A stretch of DNA of 64,000 nt, from contig NZ_CANLZC010000007.1 of assembly GCF_947495455.1 (NCBI RefSeq), positions 24,112 to 88,111 of the forward strand, read 5' to 3'. Shown here piece by piece: positions 16,634 through 26,550 of this stretch (within the stretch, counting starts at the first letter, position 1; every line of letters starts with the position of its first letter). Under the pieces are notes generated by a model that saw only the letters and a list, made by a program, of their open reading frames with translations, ran no database searches and was not told the origin of the DNA. Origin of the DNA: an uncultured Shewanella sp. Its GTDB lineage: Bacteria > Pseudomonadota > Gammaproteobacteria > Enterobacterales > Shewanellaceae. The translations under genes were made by a program, and so were the position numbers.

Positions 16634-17974
16634 ATGGCTAGCACTATGGGCAGTATTTCACGGCAGAAACAACTTGAGAGCATTAAAAAAGATTGGGCCG
16701 AAAATCCTCGATGGAAGAATGTACATCGTCCTTATACTGCTGAAGAAGTGTTGGCATTGAGAGGATCGTTAGTACCGGAAAATACCATAGCTAAACGCGG
16801 CGCTGCTAGGCTTTGGGAACTGGTTCACGGTGAAGCAAGAAAAGGTTACGTTAATTCTTTGGGGACATTATCAGGTGGACAAGCTGTCCAACAAGCGAAA
16901 GCGGGTATTGAAGCCATTTATTTATCTGGATGGCAAGTGGCAGCGGATGCGAATTTATCGGGCAATATGTATCCAGATCAATCTTTATACCCATCGAATT
17001 CAGTACCTTCGGTTGTATCAAATGTGAATAATGCCTTTAGGCGTGCCGATCAAGTGCAGTGGGCCAGTGGACATGAGCCCCACGAGAAAGGGTATGTGAA
17101 TTATTTTCTTCCCATAGTTGCTGACGCTGAAGCGGGTTTTGGTGGTGTGTTAAATGCATTTGAATTAATGAAAAGCATGATTGATGCAGGGGCTGCCGGT
17201 GTGCATTTTGAAGATCAACTAGCCTCAGTGAAAAAATGTGGTCATATGGGAGGTAAAGTCTTAGTGCCCACAAAAGAGGCGGTGCAAAAATTGATTTCAG
17301 CCAGATTGGCAGCAGATGTCTGTGACGTAGAAACCTTAGTGATAGCAAGAACCGATGCTAATGCTGCTGGCTTATTGACATCGGATTGTGATCCTTATGA
17401 TAGAGATTTTATTACTGGTGAGCGAACAGAGGAAGGATTTTTTAAAGTCCGCGCTGGAATTGAGCAGGCGATTTCTCGCGGGTTAGCCTATGCGCCATTT
17501 GCCGATTTATTATGGTGTGAAACCTCGACACCTTGTTTAGAAGAAGCGAGGCGTTTCGCTGATGCGATCCATGAACATTTCCCCGATCAGTTATTAGCCT
17601 ATAATTGTTCACCTTCGTTTAACTGGAAGAAAAATTTAACGGATGAGCAGATTTCTCACTTTCAACAAGAGTTGTCTGATATGGGCTATAAATTTCAGTT
17701 CATTACCCTCGCTGGGATCCATAGCATGTGGTACAACATGTTTGATCTCGCCTACGATACCGCACGAGGCGAAGGCATGAAACATTATGTTGAAAAAGTG
17801 CAAGAAGCTGAATTTTCAGCAGCGAGAAAAGGCTACAGTTTTGTGGCGCATCAACAAGAAGTCGGAACGGGGTACTTTGATCGAGTGACCAATATTATTC
17901 AAGGGGGACACTCATCGGTGACAGCTTTAACGGGATCAACAGAAGAGCAGCAGTTTTATGCTAAAAAGGCCTAA
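16634..17974 (+). CDS. aceA: Isocitrate lyase
   Basis: A 446-residue enzyme splitting isocitrate into glyoxylate and succinate, the first step of the glyoxylate shunt. The catalytic signature KKCGHMGG is at 200-207 with Cys202 as the active residue. The substrate site segments [20 protein letters not shown] and [10 protein letters not shown] are intact. The length is slightly above the 434 residues of the E. coli enzyme. AAGGAG lies upstream of the ATG. It ends the aceBA operon, followed by a strong terminator; no aceK is present. Confidence 0.97.
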   Translation: MASTMGSISRQKQLESIKKDWAENPRWKNVHRPYTAEEVLALRGSLVPENTIAKRGAARLWELVHGEARKGYVNSLGTLSGGQAVQQAKAGIEAIYLSGWQVAADANLSGNMYPDQSLYPSNSVPSVVSNVNNAFRRADQVQWASGHEPHEKGYVNYFLPIVADAEAGFGGVLNAFELMKSMIDAGAAGVHFEDQLASVKKCGHMGGKVLVPTKEAVQKLISARLAADVCDVETLVIARTDANAAGLLTSDCDPYDRDFITGERTEEGFFKVRAGIEQAISRGLAYAPFADLLWCETSTPCLEEARRFADAIHEHFPDQLLAYNCSPSFNWKKNLTDEQISHFQQELSDMGYKFQFITLAGIHSMWYNMFDLAYDTARGEGMKHYVEKVQEAEFSAARKGYSFVAHQQEVGTGYFDRVTNIIQGGHSSVTALTGSTEEQQFYAKKA

Positions 17975-18005
17975 TAAAGGTGAGCCCTAGTCGATTGTGA
18001 TGTTT

Positions 18006-18042
18006 ACCGTACAGTCTTCCAACCTAACTGTACGGTTTTTTT
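18006..18042 (+). terminator. Terminator of aceBA
   Basis: ACCGTACAGT and ACTGTACGGT form a perfect 10-base stem followed by a run of seven T residues. Confidence 0.92.
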
Positions 18043-18097
18043 ATTGTGGTTCACCTTGTCGTGATTTTAGTGTTATTGCTAATAAGTGTTATTGGTA

Positions 18098-18916
18098 TTA
18101 GTGCCAATGGATTGGATTTAATTTGTAAAAATGACTGAGTTCACGATAGAGTGCAGGATGTTGCTTAAAAAACGCATGGGGCTTTTCAAAAAAGACTTCA
18201 CTGATCACCGCAAAGAATTCTGCAGGGTTGGTGGCGCCATAATAGCTAAAGAGCGAAGGGGTTTGATGTTGGGCGGCAAGAACAAGCATAGCGTATTCAT
18301 CGGCCAATACCTTAGACCAAGATTGATAATCTTCCACACGATTTAAAATCGGTGCGCCATTGGCTTTGCCATTTTCTTGATCTAATTGATGAGCAAATTC
18401 ATGGATCACCACATTATTGCCTTCAAAAGGATGAGCGGCATTATCTTGTGTTGTTTGCCAAGAAAGGATCACTTTCCCGTTTTGCCAAGACTCACCGGAT
18501 AATACTTTTGGTTGTGATGAGACGATTTGACCAATTTGTTCAGGGTGTTCAACAACAAAAATAGATGGGTAGACCAAAATTTCGGTTAGTTTTGGATAAT
18601 AATCTGTTTTTCGATTCAGTAGTAATAAGCAGGCTTGAGCGGCAATGGTGACTTTGATTTCATCATCAATGATCAATCCTTTGCAACCAACAAAATTTTT
18701 TTCTGACACAAAGACTTGAATATGCTGTTTAAGTTGTAATTGTAGGTCGGCTGGCATTGCATTAAAGTAAGGAAAGCGTTGTTTGAGTATTTGGCGCCAC
18801 GCTTTGGGGAAAGCTTGCGCTCTTATTTTGTTACGTTGTCGCTCTACACGCCAATTACGGGATAATATCCAAGCAATGGCACTGACGCTCACTAACATGA
18901 TAATAAATATGACCAT
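18098..18916 (-). CDS. mtfA: MtfA-type zinc peptidase
   Basis: A 272-residue protein of the MtfA family, a zinc aminopeptidase that in E. coli binds the glucose repressor Mlc. The zinc motif HEFAH is at 172-176. A downstream glutamate in NPAEFFAVISEVFFEKP supplies the expected third ligand. A hydrophobic N-terminal segment (about 3-20) suggests membrane anchoring, as is common in this family. Whether an Mlc partner exists here is unknown. The gene is monocistronic and converges with aceA. Confidence 0.9.
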   Translation of the reverse strand: MVIFIIMLVSVSAIAWILSRNWRVERQRNKIRAQAFPKAWRQILKQRFPYFNAMPADLQLQLKQHIQVFVSEKNFVGCKGLIIDDEIKVTIAAQACLLLLNRKTDYYPKLTEILVYPSIFVVEHPEQIGQIVSSQPKVLSGESWQNGKVILSWQTTQDNAAHPFEGNNVVIHEFAHQLDQENGKANGAPILNRVEDYQSWSKVLADEYAMLVLAAQHQTPSLFSYYGATNPAEFFAVISEVFFEKPHAFFKQHPALYRELSHFYKLNPIHWH

Positions 18917-19054
18917 ATTGACATCCTTTTTATTCTTCTTATTTAATGCTCTTATTTAAAGAAATAAGGGGCTTTTGGCAATATTCAAGGTTGGGGAATG
19001 AGATTATCAAATAATGATTGGCAACGGCCTGTGCTAACGCCATAATAAACTTAA

Positions 19055-19318
19055 ATGAAAGACGGGAGTAGCATTAAGTTGTTAGAACAAATTGGAGTGG
19101 ATGAGCAAGCTTTGTTAGCCGCTATTCATCAAAAAATGCCTTTTGGAAAATATGCGGGGAGAAAGTTGTTAACCTTGCCTGAGCCATATTTAGTCTGGTT
19201 TCACAGTAAAGGGTTTCCTGAAGGCAAGTTGGGTCAACAATTAGCCTTAATGTATGAAATTAAGCTCAATGGGTTGGAGTCTATGTTACAACCTTTATTA
19301 GAAAGAGACTTTAAATGA
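19055..19318 (+). CDS. DUF3820-type small protein
   Basis: An 87-residue soluble protein. The run MPFGKYAGRKLLTLPEPYLV followed by WFHSKGFPEGKLG is the signature of DUF3820, small proteins of unknown biochemical role. No ribosome-binding site stands out at the ATG. Two rightward genes follow closely and could share its transcript. Confidence 0.75.
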   Translation: MKDGSSIKLLEQIGVDEQALLAAIHQKMPFGKYAGRKLLTLPEPYLVWFHSKGFPEGKLGQQLALMYEIKLNGLESMLQPLLERDFK

Positions 19319-19385
19319 GTAAAGAGTGTTTATCCTTATTAATTAGCGATAAAATTGGCATCAAATTGATTAATCAGTAGGTAAA

Positions 19386-19868
19386 ATGAAAACCACATCT
19401 GCAACCGCTACCCTTAGTGATTCGAGTGAGATGAATACACAAGATGGTCATCAAGAGCAAACAATTTCAATGCTCTGTCAAATATCACAATATCAAAAAA
19501 AATTGCTTATTCCATTGGTTATCATGACCCTCATGGAAATGTTACCGCGATTGTATACGTATTTTGAGTGGCAATTTGCGCAAGGCGTTCAAGATAATAT
19601 TGTGTTATTGGTGGGGAGTTTACTGATTGTTTTTGTTTGTGTCATTTATTATGTTTATACCACTATCAAGTTTTCACGTATGTTTAATAGTCCCTTACGA
19701 ACCACCTTCCTTGCCATTTTGGCTATCATTAATGCGCTCAATATTATCCCTTATATTATTTTATCCATTCAAGCACATAGACAGTTAACGCGTTATGGGG
19801 TGAGTGGTTTTTCATGGTCCAGTGAGTCAAAGATCAGAGAAAAAGTAGTCAATTTAAAAACGAATTAA
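19386..19868 (+). CDS. Predicted inner-membrane protein of unknown function
   Basis: A 160-residue protein with a polar N-terminus (about 35 residues rich in Ser and Thr) and three or four hydrophobic segments (about 37-53, 66-90, 100-125). The C-terminal tail is basic. The frame is intact and lies 13 bp before the GNAT gene, which suggests co-transcription. No family is recognised. Confidence 0.6.
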   Translation: MKTTSATATLSDSSEMNTQDGHQEQTISMLCQISQYQKKLLIPLVIMTLMEMLPRLYTYFEWQFAQGVQDNIVLLVGSLLIVFVCVIYYVYTTIKFSRMFNSPLRTTFLAILAIINALNIIPYIILSIQAHRQLTRYGVSGFSWSSESKIREKVVNLKTN

Positions 19869-19881
19869 ATGAAGCCTTGCG

Positions 19882-20418
19882 ATGTTATTCATTATTCCCT
19901 ACCAAAAAGTGTATGCGGCGAGCGTGAGTCAGTTATTTCATGATGCTATTCATGCTATTACTGACGATGTTTATTCGCTACCGCAACGGCAAGCTTGGTC
20001 AAAAGCGCCTCGCTCTCATTATTATTGGCATAAGCGGTTATCCAATAGCCAAACTTGGTTAATGATTGATGATAATCAGTTGGAACAAGGTCGAGCAAAG
20101 TGTTGTGGTTTTATCAATGTTGCTAGGGATTATAAAAATCTTGGCTATATTGAGCATTTATATGTGCATTCCGATTATCAACATCAAGGCATTGCGAGGT
20201 GCTTGTATCTTTGTTTACAAGAGTGGGCAGTTGAGCAAGGTTTTCCTCGCTTAAGTGTTGATGCGTCGAAATTGTCTAAGTCATTATTTTTGCAGCAAGG
20301 TTTTAAGCTACGCCACAGAAGCTATCAAGAAAAATCCGGTCAAGTGATCATGGGCTTCTTGATGGAGAAAGTGCTGGATGAAAAAAGGCTTGAGCCACGT
20401 CGTGAGCCTCAAGTTTGA
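19882..20418 (+). CDS. GNAT-family N-acetyltransferase
   Basis: A 178-residue acetyltransferase. The acetyl-CoA binding core is seen in IEHLYVHSDYQHQGIARCLYL, where Q-H-Q-G-I-A corresponds to the Q/RxxGxG/A loop. LFLQQGFKL is the usual last strand motif. The first 25 residues carry the family helix. It resembles the YafP-like group of unknown substrate. It sits directly after the membrane-protein gene. The C-terminal 20 residues extend past the fold and look disordered. Confidence 0.8.
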   Translation: MLFIIPYQKVYAASVSQLFHDAIHAITDDVYSLPQRQAWSKAPRSHYYWHKRLSNSQTWLMIDDNQLEQGRAKCCGFINVARDYKNLGYIEHLYVHSDYQHQGIARCLYLCLQEWAVEQGFPRLSVDASKLSKSLFLQQGFKLRHRSYQEKSGQVIMGFLMEKVLDEKRLEPRREPQV

Positions 20419-20456
20419 TGCGCTGTTAGCCTTAGCAGCGCATTATAGGGGCAGAA

Positions 20457-22208
20457 CTAAAGGTGGCTCTTGTAATGCACTTGTAAAGGTAAAACTTGCG
20501 CCATATTCTGCTCTTTGCTCATAAATTGAATAAAGGCTTCTGCAAGGGATAGTTCGCTAATCGCACTTTGCCAGCAGGCTTGCTGTAGGGCTTGATAACC
20601 TTCTTTGCCTGAGGCGGTATATTCAGAAGAGACTCCCACATAATATTGGTCTAATTTAACGGCTTCCCAGATAGCTTCTTGATCCGCTAAATGTTCGCCT
20701 TCTTGTATTAGAAGATCTAACTGGGTGATGCGTTGTCCTAATGGACGGCGCCCATCATAAAAATAGCGCAGTCCGTAGGTGTAAGGAAAGCTGCCCGCGC
20801 CTGTGCCCATCACACCGTTATTGGTGGCATGGTTAATTGAAGATTCAATGGCTTGATAAAGGTATTTTCCTTGAATTTGGTATTTAACTAAAGGTAAATC
20901 AAAGGGTAAAAGTCGGCCAACCACTTCAGCAAGAGTCAGTTGACCTTTTGTTAAGGATTGTCTCACGCCGCCTGCATTATGCAGGGCAAAATCAACTTTT
21001 TCGTCCAGTATGCGGGTTTCATGATAAATACTGCGACTGACCCAAGGCGATATTTCACTGCCGTGGGGGAGCGCTTGACTAGGAAGGCGGGTATGAATGA
21101 GACTCTTAGGAATGAAGTTGATCACTTGCTCTTCAAGGGCAATAAGTGCTGGACGATAGCGTGTATCTATGGCTGATTGAACTGTGTCGTCTTTCTGATC
21201 CCATAAAATATTGGAATGGTTTTCAAGTTGGCTTTTAGCCCATGAATAATCTTCTTTTGTCACTCCTTGGGCAGACTCTAGAATAAACTGTTTATTGAGC
21301 ATGAAATAATTGTGGCCCTTTAATCGAGTCACTTGTCCTGCAGCATTAAAATCGATATCGACAATGCCGAGGGTTTCTGCATATTTTCCCGCTTGAAGAA
21401 TAGGGACTGTATTGATGGTTTCTGCGTAAGGTAATGAGGATAAGCCAAGTGAAGTAAAATCGCCCTGAAGGCTGTGAGAGTGGCCGCCAACAATTAAGCT
21501 GATTTCAGGCACTTTTTCTGCAAGAACTCTATCTTGAGTGAGACCTAAATGACTTAAGACGATAATATGGTCAATCCCTTGTTGCTTGAGTTTAGTCACT
21601 GTTTTTTGGGTTGTTTTAATGGCATCAATAAAGTGGGTATCGGGATCGGGTCTGGCAATCTCTTTCATTTGATCTAACGTTATGCCAATAATGGCCAATG
21701 TTTTGTCATGGAAAGGCTTTAATAGCACTTTGGCTGTTTGGGTTTGGGGATCCAAGTCTAATAGATTGGGGTGATTTTTTAGTTTAGCGGGTTTGTTGGG
21801 GGATTCTTGGCTTAAGTCCATATTGCCCGCCAGAAGAGGGAAATCGATATTGTCAAGAAATGAGGCGACAGGGCCGTTACCCGCATCTATTTCATGATTG
21901 CCCAGCACCATAGCATCAGGCTTGAGTAGATTGAGTAAATGGGCATTGGCTTGACCTTTAAACTCTCTAAAATATAAGGTGCCTTGAAAACTGTCTCCAC
22001 CATGTAAAAACAGAAAGTTTTGTTGATTTTCTATGGCTTGTTGCCGTGCTTTTTCTATTTGATATCCAAGCCGAGCATATCCCCCTGTGTGGGTGTGTAA
22101 GCTCAGGGTTTTATCGAGATGGCTTAAATTAAAATGAATAGGGGTGGGATCAAAATGTGAGTGGGTGTCATTGATATGGGCTAATTTACAAGCATAGAGT
22201 TCAGTCAT
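20457..22208 (-). CDS. 5'-nucleotidase / metallophosphatase family protein (UshA-like)
   Basis: A 583-residue two-domain protein. The calcineurin-like metal site is complete: INDTHSHFD near residue 13, GGDSFQG, VLGNHEID, a histidine in VLSHLG and GGHSHSL. The C-terminal half (from about 370) is the 5'-nucleotidase substrate-binding domain with LHNAGGVRQSL and MGTGAGSFPYTYGLRY. Unlike UshA there is no signal peptide, so it may act in the cytoplasm or the start may be misplaced. Likely substrates are nucleotides or UDP-sugars; the exact one is not inferable. Confidence 0.88.
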   Translation of the reverse strand: MTELYACKLAHINDTHSHFDPTPIHFNLSHLDKTLSLHTHTGGYARLGYQIEKARQQAIENQQNFLFLHGGDSFQGTLYFREFKGQANAHLLNLLKPDAMVLGNHEIDAGNGPVASFLDNIDFPLLAGNMDLSQESPNKPAKLKNHPNLLDLDPQTQTAKVLLKPFHDKTLAIIGITLDQMKEIARPDPDTHFIDAIKTTQKTVTKLKQQGIDHIIVLSHLGLTQDRVLAEKVPEISLIVGGHSHSLQGDFTSLGLSSLPYAETINTVPILQAGKYAETLGIVDIDFNAAGQVTRLKGHNYFMLNKQFILESAQGVTKEDYSWAKSQLENHSNILWDQKDDTVQSAIDTRYRPALIALEEQVINFIPKSLIHTRLPSQALPHGSEISPWVSRSIYHETRILDEKVDFALHNAGGVRQSLTKGQLTLAEVVGRLLPFDLPLVKYQIQGKYLYQAIESSINHATNNGVMGTGAGSFPYTYGLRYFYDGRRPLGQRITQLDLLIQEGEHLADQEAIWEAVKLDQYYVGVSSEYTASGKEGYQALQQACWQSAISELSLAEAFIQFMSKEQNMAQVLPLQVHYKSHL

Positions 22209-22363
22209 TATTACCTCTTAATGTCAATACTCAAGTCCGATAAAAAAGGCATCGGATTTGAGTATTTGCGGATTATAACCTGAAGTAAAACGAAGAAGCC
22301 AGTATCCTGATTAACCGTGCAAGTGGGTATGGAACTGTATTGCCAATGTAATAAATAGGGCGA

Positions 22364-23491
22364 TTAATGTTCTTTTTTATGCCGCGCTAAAACACTGCTG
22401 ACATCGTTATTGTCAGAAATTCGAATGCCTTTTTCTTGAATGCGTTTTTGCCAAAGCTGACGTGCAAGCTGCTGCATATCGGTTGCGGGATCATTGCTAT
22501 CGACGATCTCTAAGCCTAACAAAGATTCAATAATATCTTCTAAGGTGATGATCCCTAAATCACAGCCATATTCGTCCACAACCATGGCAATTTTAGTACT
22601 GCGTTTAATCATTAATTGAAATAAAGGCAAAATTTTAGCTGTTTCTGGCACTATGAGTAAAGGCTGCTTTAAAATGGCTAAATATTCTGCTGGAGTGACT
22701 TTTGCTGCATTGATGGCATCATGTCTATTCACAAAACCGATAATGTCATCGGGGTTGGTATCGTAGATTAAAATGCGAGAAAAAGGGGCGTATTGATGTT
22801 GATAAATAAAGTCTTGTAGTGTCATTGACATAGGTAATTTAAAGACCACAGTCCTAGGAGTCATTATGGTGGTGACAGGCATTTCTTTCACACTGAGCAT
22901 TTGAATGAGGATATGAGATTCTTGCTCATCCAGTTCTCCCGATTCTTTACCTATTTGCGCCATAGAGCTGATTTCTTGTCGTATATATAACCCTTGATCG
23001 CCTTTACCTAGGCTACGTGTGGCCAAGTTCGATAACCAAATTAGCGGTAAAGTGGCTCTTTCCATCCAAAGAATGCACAAAGAGGTAAAAGGCGCTAAGC
23101 GGCGCCAATGATTTGCACCTAATGTTTTTGGAATTATCTCTGCAAAAAACAATATTAAAAATGTCAGTATGGCGGAAAATACGCCAAACATCTGATCGCC
23201 AAAAATGATACTGGCTTGTGCCCCTGCAACTGCCGCTCCTACTGTGTGAGACATAGTATTGAGGGTTAAAATCGACACAAGAGGGGATTCTATATTGTCT
23301 TTTTGTTTTTGGAGCCGTGCGGCACTCGTGGCGTCACTTTGGCTGAGGCTAGTGATATAGCTATTGGTAACGGAAAGTAAAACAGCTTCAAAAATACTAC
23401 ATATAAAAGAAACACTTAATGCGATTAATACAATGATGATTAAGGTGAACATAGTGTGACTATTTAAGCCTAATTGGATAAAAGGAACCAT
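22364..23491 (-). CDS. CNNM/CorC-type membrane protein with CBS domains
   Basis: A 375-residue protein. The N-terminal DUF21 membrane domain has four helices (about 14-38, 65-90, 95-118, 130-150) and the motif FAEIIPKTLGANH. It is followed by a CBS pair (about 205-325, with MTPRTVVFKLP and VDEYGCDLGIITLEDIIE). No clear CorC/HlyC C-terminal domain is left, as the protein ends some 45 residues after the second CBS. Members are linked to magnesium and cobalt handling. Met14 is an alternative start. It is divergent from rlmN. Confidence 0.85.
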   Translation of the reverse strand: MVPFIQLGLNSHTMFTLIIIVLIALSVSFICSIFEAVLLSVTNSYITSLSQSDATSAARLQKQKDNIESPLVSILTLNTMSHTVGAAVAGAQASIIFGDQMFGVFSAILTFLILFFAEIIPKTLGANHWRRLAPFTSLCILWMERATLPLIWLSNLATRSLGKGDQGLYIRQEISSMAQIGKESGELDEQESHILIQMLSVKEMPVTTIMTPRTVVFKLPMSMTLQDFIYQHQYAPFSRILIYDTNPDDIIGFVNRHDAINAAKVTPAEYLAILKQPLLIVPETAKILPLFQLMIKRSTKIAMVVDEYGCDLGIITLEDIIESLLGLEIVDSNDPATDMQQLARQLWQKRIQEKGIRISDNNDVSSVLARHKKEH

Positions 23492-23621
23492 AGGATATCA
23501 CTGATCTGTGTGGCGGTACTATGGGGGTTTGTATTAGGGCGATGAAAACTAGCTTAACTGGGTTGATTTCTGTATAATTTGCCGCCCTGCAGCAGGTTTT
23601 AGGTTTTTGAGGTTAGTTACA

Positions 23622-24743
23622 ATGAGTGAAAAAAAGATCAATTTATTGGATCTTGATCGTAAATCAATGCGAGCATTATTTGCCGATATGGGAGAAAAAC
23701 CCTTTCGTGCCGATCAGCTAATGAAATGGCTTTATCACTTTGGTGTAAGTGATTTCGAACAAATGACGAATATTAATAAGGTGTTGCGTGCTAAATTGGC
23801 CCAGCGCTGTGAAGTGGTTGCCCCCACAATTTCAAGTTATCAAAAATCATTCGATGGCACCATCAAATTTGCTATCAACGTTGGTCAAGGACAAGAAGTC
23901 GAAACGGTTTATATTCCTGAAGAAGACAGAGCCACTTTATGTGTGTCTTCTCAGGTGGGTTGTGCCTTGGAGTGCACCTTTTGTTCAACCGCTCAGCAAG
24001 GTTTTAATCGTAATTTAACCGTGGCAGAAATTGTTGGGCAAATTTGGCGAGTGGCTGAGTTTTTAGGTTTTCAAAAAGAAACTGGCGAGCGCCCTATTAC
24101 CAATGTGGTTATGATGGGCATGGGTGAGCCGTTATTGAATTTGAAAAATGTTGTGCCTGCGATGGATATCATGCTTGATGATTTTGGCTTTAGCCTATCT
24201 AAACGCAGAGTGACCTTATCAACATCTGGCGTTGTACCCGCATTAGATAAACTGGGGGACATGATTGATGTGGCGTTGGCTGTGAGTATTCATGCACCAA
24301 ATGATGAGTTACGGGATGTTTTGGTTCCGGTGAATAAAAAATATCCTTTAGAGGAATTTTTGGCGGGGATCCGTCGATACTTAACTAAATCAAATGCGAA
24401 TCGTGGCCGAGTCACCGTGGAATATGTGATGCTTGATCACATTAATGACAGCACAGATCAAGCCCATGAATTAGCCAAGCTTATGAAAGATACGCCCTGT
24501 AAAATTAACCTGATCCCATTTAATCCTTACCCTGGTTCACCTTATGGGCGTTCTTCTAATTCTCGTATTGATCGATTCTCAAAAGTCTTGATGAGTTATG
24601 ACATTACTGTGATCGTGCGTAAAACCCGAGGAGATGATATTGATGCGGCTTGTGGACAATTAGCCGGTGATATCAAAGATAGAACGAAACGTTTGGCGAA
24701 AAAACGCATGCAAGAGAGCCAAATTTCAGTCACAATGGACTAA
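23622..24743 (+). CDS. rlmN: Dual-specificity rRNA/tRNA adenine-C2 methyltransferase RlmN
   Basis: A 373-residue radical-SAM enzyme that methylates C2 of A2503 in 23S rRNA and A37 in some tRNAs. The iron-sulfur motif is at Cys114, Cys118 and Cys121 ([10 protein letters not shown]). [10 protein letters not shown] binds SAM and the C-terminal [11 protein letters not shown] holds the catalytic cysteine. I chose ATG 23622; the frame is open to a TTG at 23607 that overlaps the GAGG site. An extended TATAAT lies at 23573-23578. It heads the conserved rlmN-pilW-rodZ-ispG-hisS gene order. Confidence 0.97.
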   Translation: MSEKKINLLDLDRKSMRALFADMGEKPFRADQLMKWLYHFGVSDFEQMTNINKVLRAKLAQRCEVVAPTISSYQKSFDGTIKFAINVGQGQEVETVYIPEEDRATLCVSSQVGCALECTFCSTAQQGFNRNLTVAEIVGQIWRVAEFLGFQKETGERPITNVVMMGMGEPLLNLKNVVPAMDIMLDDFGFSLSKRRVTLSTSGVVPALDKLGDMIDVALAVSIHAPNDELRDVLVPVNKKYPLEEFLAGIRRYLTKSNANRGRVTVEYVMLDHINDSTDQAHELAKLMKDTPCKINLIPFNPYPGSPYGRSSNSRIDRFSKVLMSYDITVIVRKTRGDDIDAACGQLAGDIKDRTKRLAKKRMQESQISVTMD

Positions 24744-24770
24744 TTTTTTAATGGATTGGTTACAATAGCC

Positions 24771-25523
24771 ATGGAAGACTTGCGACAAGGAAAGCGGCAA
24801 AAACAGCAACAAATATTTTATAAAATCAGTATGTTTTTGTTTGTTGCTGTCACATTAGTCGGTTGTGTAACAGAAAGAACGTATGTTGGGACAGATAAAC
24901 CTGTTTCTGAAACAAGCTTTAATGGGCTCGCTGCGGCAAAGCAGCGAGTGCAATTAGGCTTAGTATACTTGCGCAAAGGGAATATTGAGCAAGCAAAATA
25001 TAATTTAGATAAAGCCTTTATGTATGCGCCTGAGCTTGAAGCGGTTAACTTGGCTTTAGCGTATTACTATCAGTTTGTTGGGGATAGGGTTCACACTGAG
25101 AAGGCCTTTAGGCTGGCGCTAAAATCGAATGATGTTTCTGGCGATAGCTTTAATAATTTTGGTGTATTTTTATGTCAGCAGGGTCAATTTGATGAGGCTG
25201 AAACACAATTTTTAAAGGCTGTGTCTGAATCTGATTACACTGAATTTGCGGCTACCTATGAAAATTTAGGGATATGTAGCCGTAAGGCGGGGCAGTTCGA
25301 AAAAGCGAGAAACTATTTTAATAAAGCGTTAAAATACAACCCAAGAAGAAAAACATCGTTACTTGAACTCATTGAAATTGAAATTGAATTAGGTGATTTT
25401 GTTGCCGCGCAAAAGCAGTTGTTAAGTTATTACAAGGTGTTACCTCGTACAACGGAAAGCTTGGCGCTGGGGATTAAAATTGAAAAAGGTCTTGGTGAAG
25501 CGGTGGCAACAAGCACATTTTAG
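24771..25523 (+). CDS. pilW: Type IV pilus biogenesis lipoprotein PilW/PilF
   Basis: A 250-residue lipoprotein with tetratricopeptide repeats that helps the PilQ secretin insert in the outer membrane. The signal segment MFLFVAVTLVGC ends in a lipobox with Cys32. About six TPR motifs follow (for example GLVYLRKGNIEQAKYNLDKA, FNNFGVFLCQQGQFDEAE). The start at ATG 24771 is not certain; the frame is open to TTG 24756. Its position between rlmN and rodZ is the standard one. Confidence 0.92.
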   Translation: MEDLRQGKRQKQQQIFYKISMFLFVAVTLVGCVTERTYVGTDKPVSETSFNGLAAAKQRVQLGLVYLRKGNIEQAKYNLDKAFMYAPELEAVNLALAYYYQFVGDRVHTEKAFRLALKSNDVSGDSFNNFGVFLCQQGQFDEAETQFLKAVSESDYTEFAATYENLGICSRKAGQFEKARNYFNKALKYNPRRKTSLLELIEIEIELGDFVAAQKQLLSYYKVLPRTTESLALGIKIEKGLGEAVATSTF

Positions 25524-25584
25524 TATGTGAATAGGCGGCGACTTTATCTGACACAATCATATAATATCGGGCTAGTATGCACTA

Positions 25585-26535
25585 ATGACAAAAAAACATA
25601 TTGAGTTGCCCAACGATGGCGATAACGATGAAACATTAAGTCAAGAATTGACCTTAGGCGAGCAATTAAAATCTGCCCGTGAAAACAAAGGATTATCTGT
25701 TGATGAAGTGGCAGAGCAATTGAACTTAAGGCCCATGGTGGTCAGGAATATTGAAGCTGATGATTTTTCAGGGCTTGGCGGCAGTACCTACACTCGAGGC
25801 TATGTAAAGAATTTTGCTCGTATTGTTCAGGCCGATTCGCACCGTATTCAATCTTGTTTAGATACTTGTTTGGCCAATGAGCAGCTGCCAGGCATGCAAA
25901 GCTTTTCACGACAAACCACTCGCCAAGCACGAGATGGCCGCTTGACGCTATTAACCTATTTGATCATAGTGATTTTATTGGCATTAATGGTCTGGTGGTG
26001 GGTACAAAAATCATCTATGGAAACTGAGTTGGATATTTCTCAGCCCACTGCAGAGGAAATGGCTCAAGGACAGCAAGCGATAAACTTAAGTACCATTAAT
26101 GCTGAAAAATCGAATGTGAAGGCCGTCAATAAGGATCTGATGACGTTAGATAATCCTTCTCAAGATAGCAGTGATTCAGCATTAGAGACACAGCCTGTAC
26201 AAAGTCATGGAGCAAATACCACACAGTCTAATACACAGATAGATAAAGAGATAAATACAGACAGTCACAACACTCCCATGACGTCATCAAGGTCTTCATT
26301 GTTATTTACCCTTACAGGGGATTGTTGGATAAAAGTCACCGATGCTACAGGCAGAGTACTGACTTCAGGACTAGAAAAAGCCAATGAAACTTTGAGCTTA
26401 TCAGGAGAAGCGCCATTTTCTGTTTTACTGGGCGCCCCTCAATCTGTAACGGTTTCATTGAATGGCAACAATATAAACTTAGAATCTTTTCCCAGCGGTA
26501 AAGTCGCCCGTTTAACCCTTCCGCTTGGCGAATAA
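25585..26535 (+). CDS. rodZ: Cell-shape protein RodZ
   Basis: A 316-residue bitopic membrane protein that links the MreB cytoskeleton to the wall-synthesis machinery. The cytoplasmic helix-turn-helix (about 25-95, GEQLKSARENKGLSVDEVAE) precedes one membrane helix at about 120-140 ending in VWWWV. A low-complexity periplasmic linker leads to a C-terminal beta domain (about 235-316, DCWIKVTDATGRVL). The layout matches RodZ exactly. It is spaced 61 bp from pilW and 15 bp from ispG. Confidence 0.95.
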   Translation: MTKKHIELPNDGDNDETLSQELTLGEQLKSARENKGLSVDEVAEQLNLRPMVVRNIEADDFSGLGGSTYTRGYVKNFARIVQADSHRIQSCLDTCLANEQLPGMQSFSRQTTRQARDGRLTLLTYLIIVILLALMVWWWVQKSSMETELDISQPTAEEMAQGQQAINLSTINAEKSNVKAVNKDLMTLDNPSQDSSDSALETQPVQSHGANTTQSNTQIDKEINTDSHNTPMTSSRSSLLFTLTGDCWIKVTDATGRVLTSGLEKANETLSLSGEAPFSVLLGAPQSVTVSLNGNNINLESFPSGKVARLTLPLGE

Positions 26536-26550
26536 TAGAGCAAATTAATC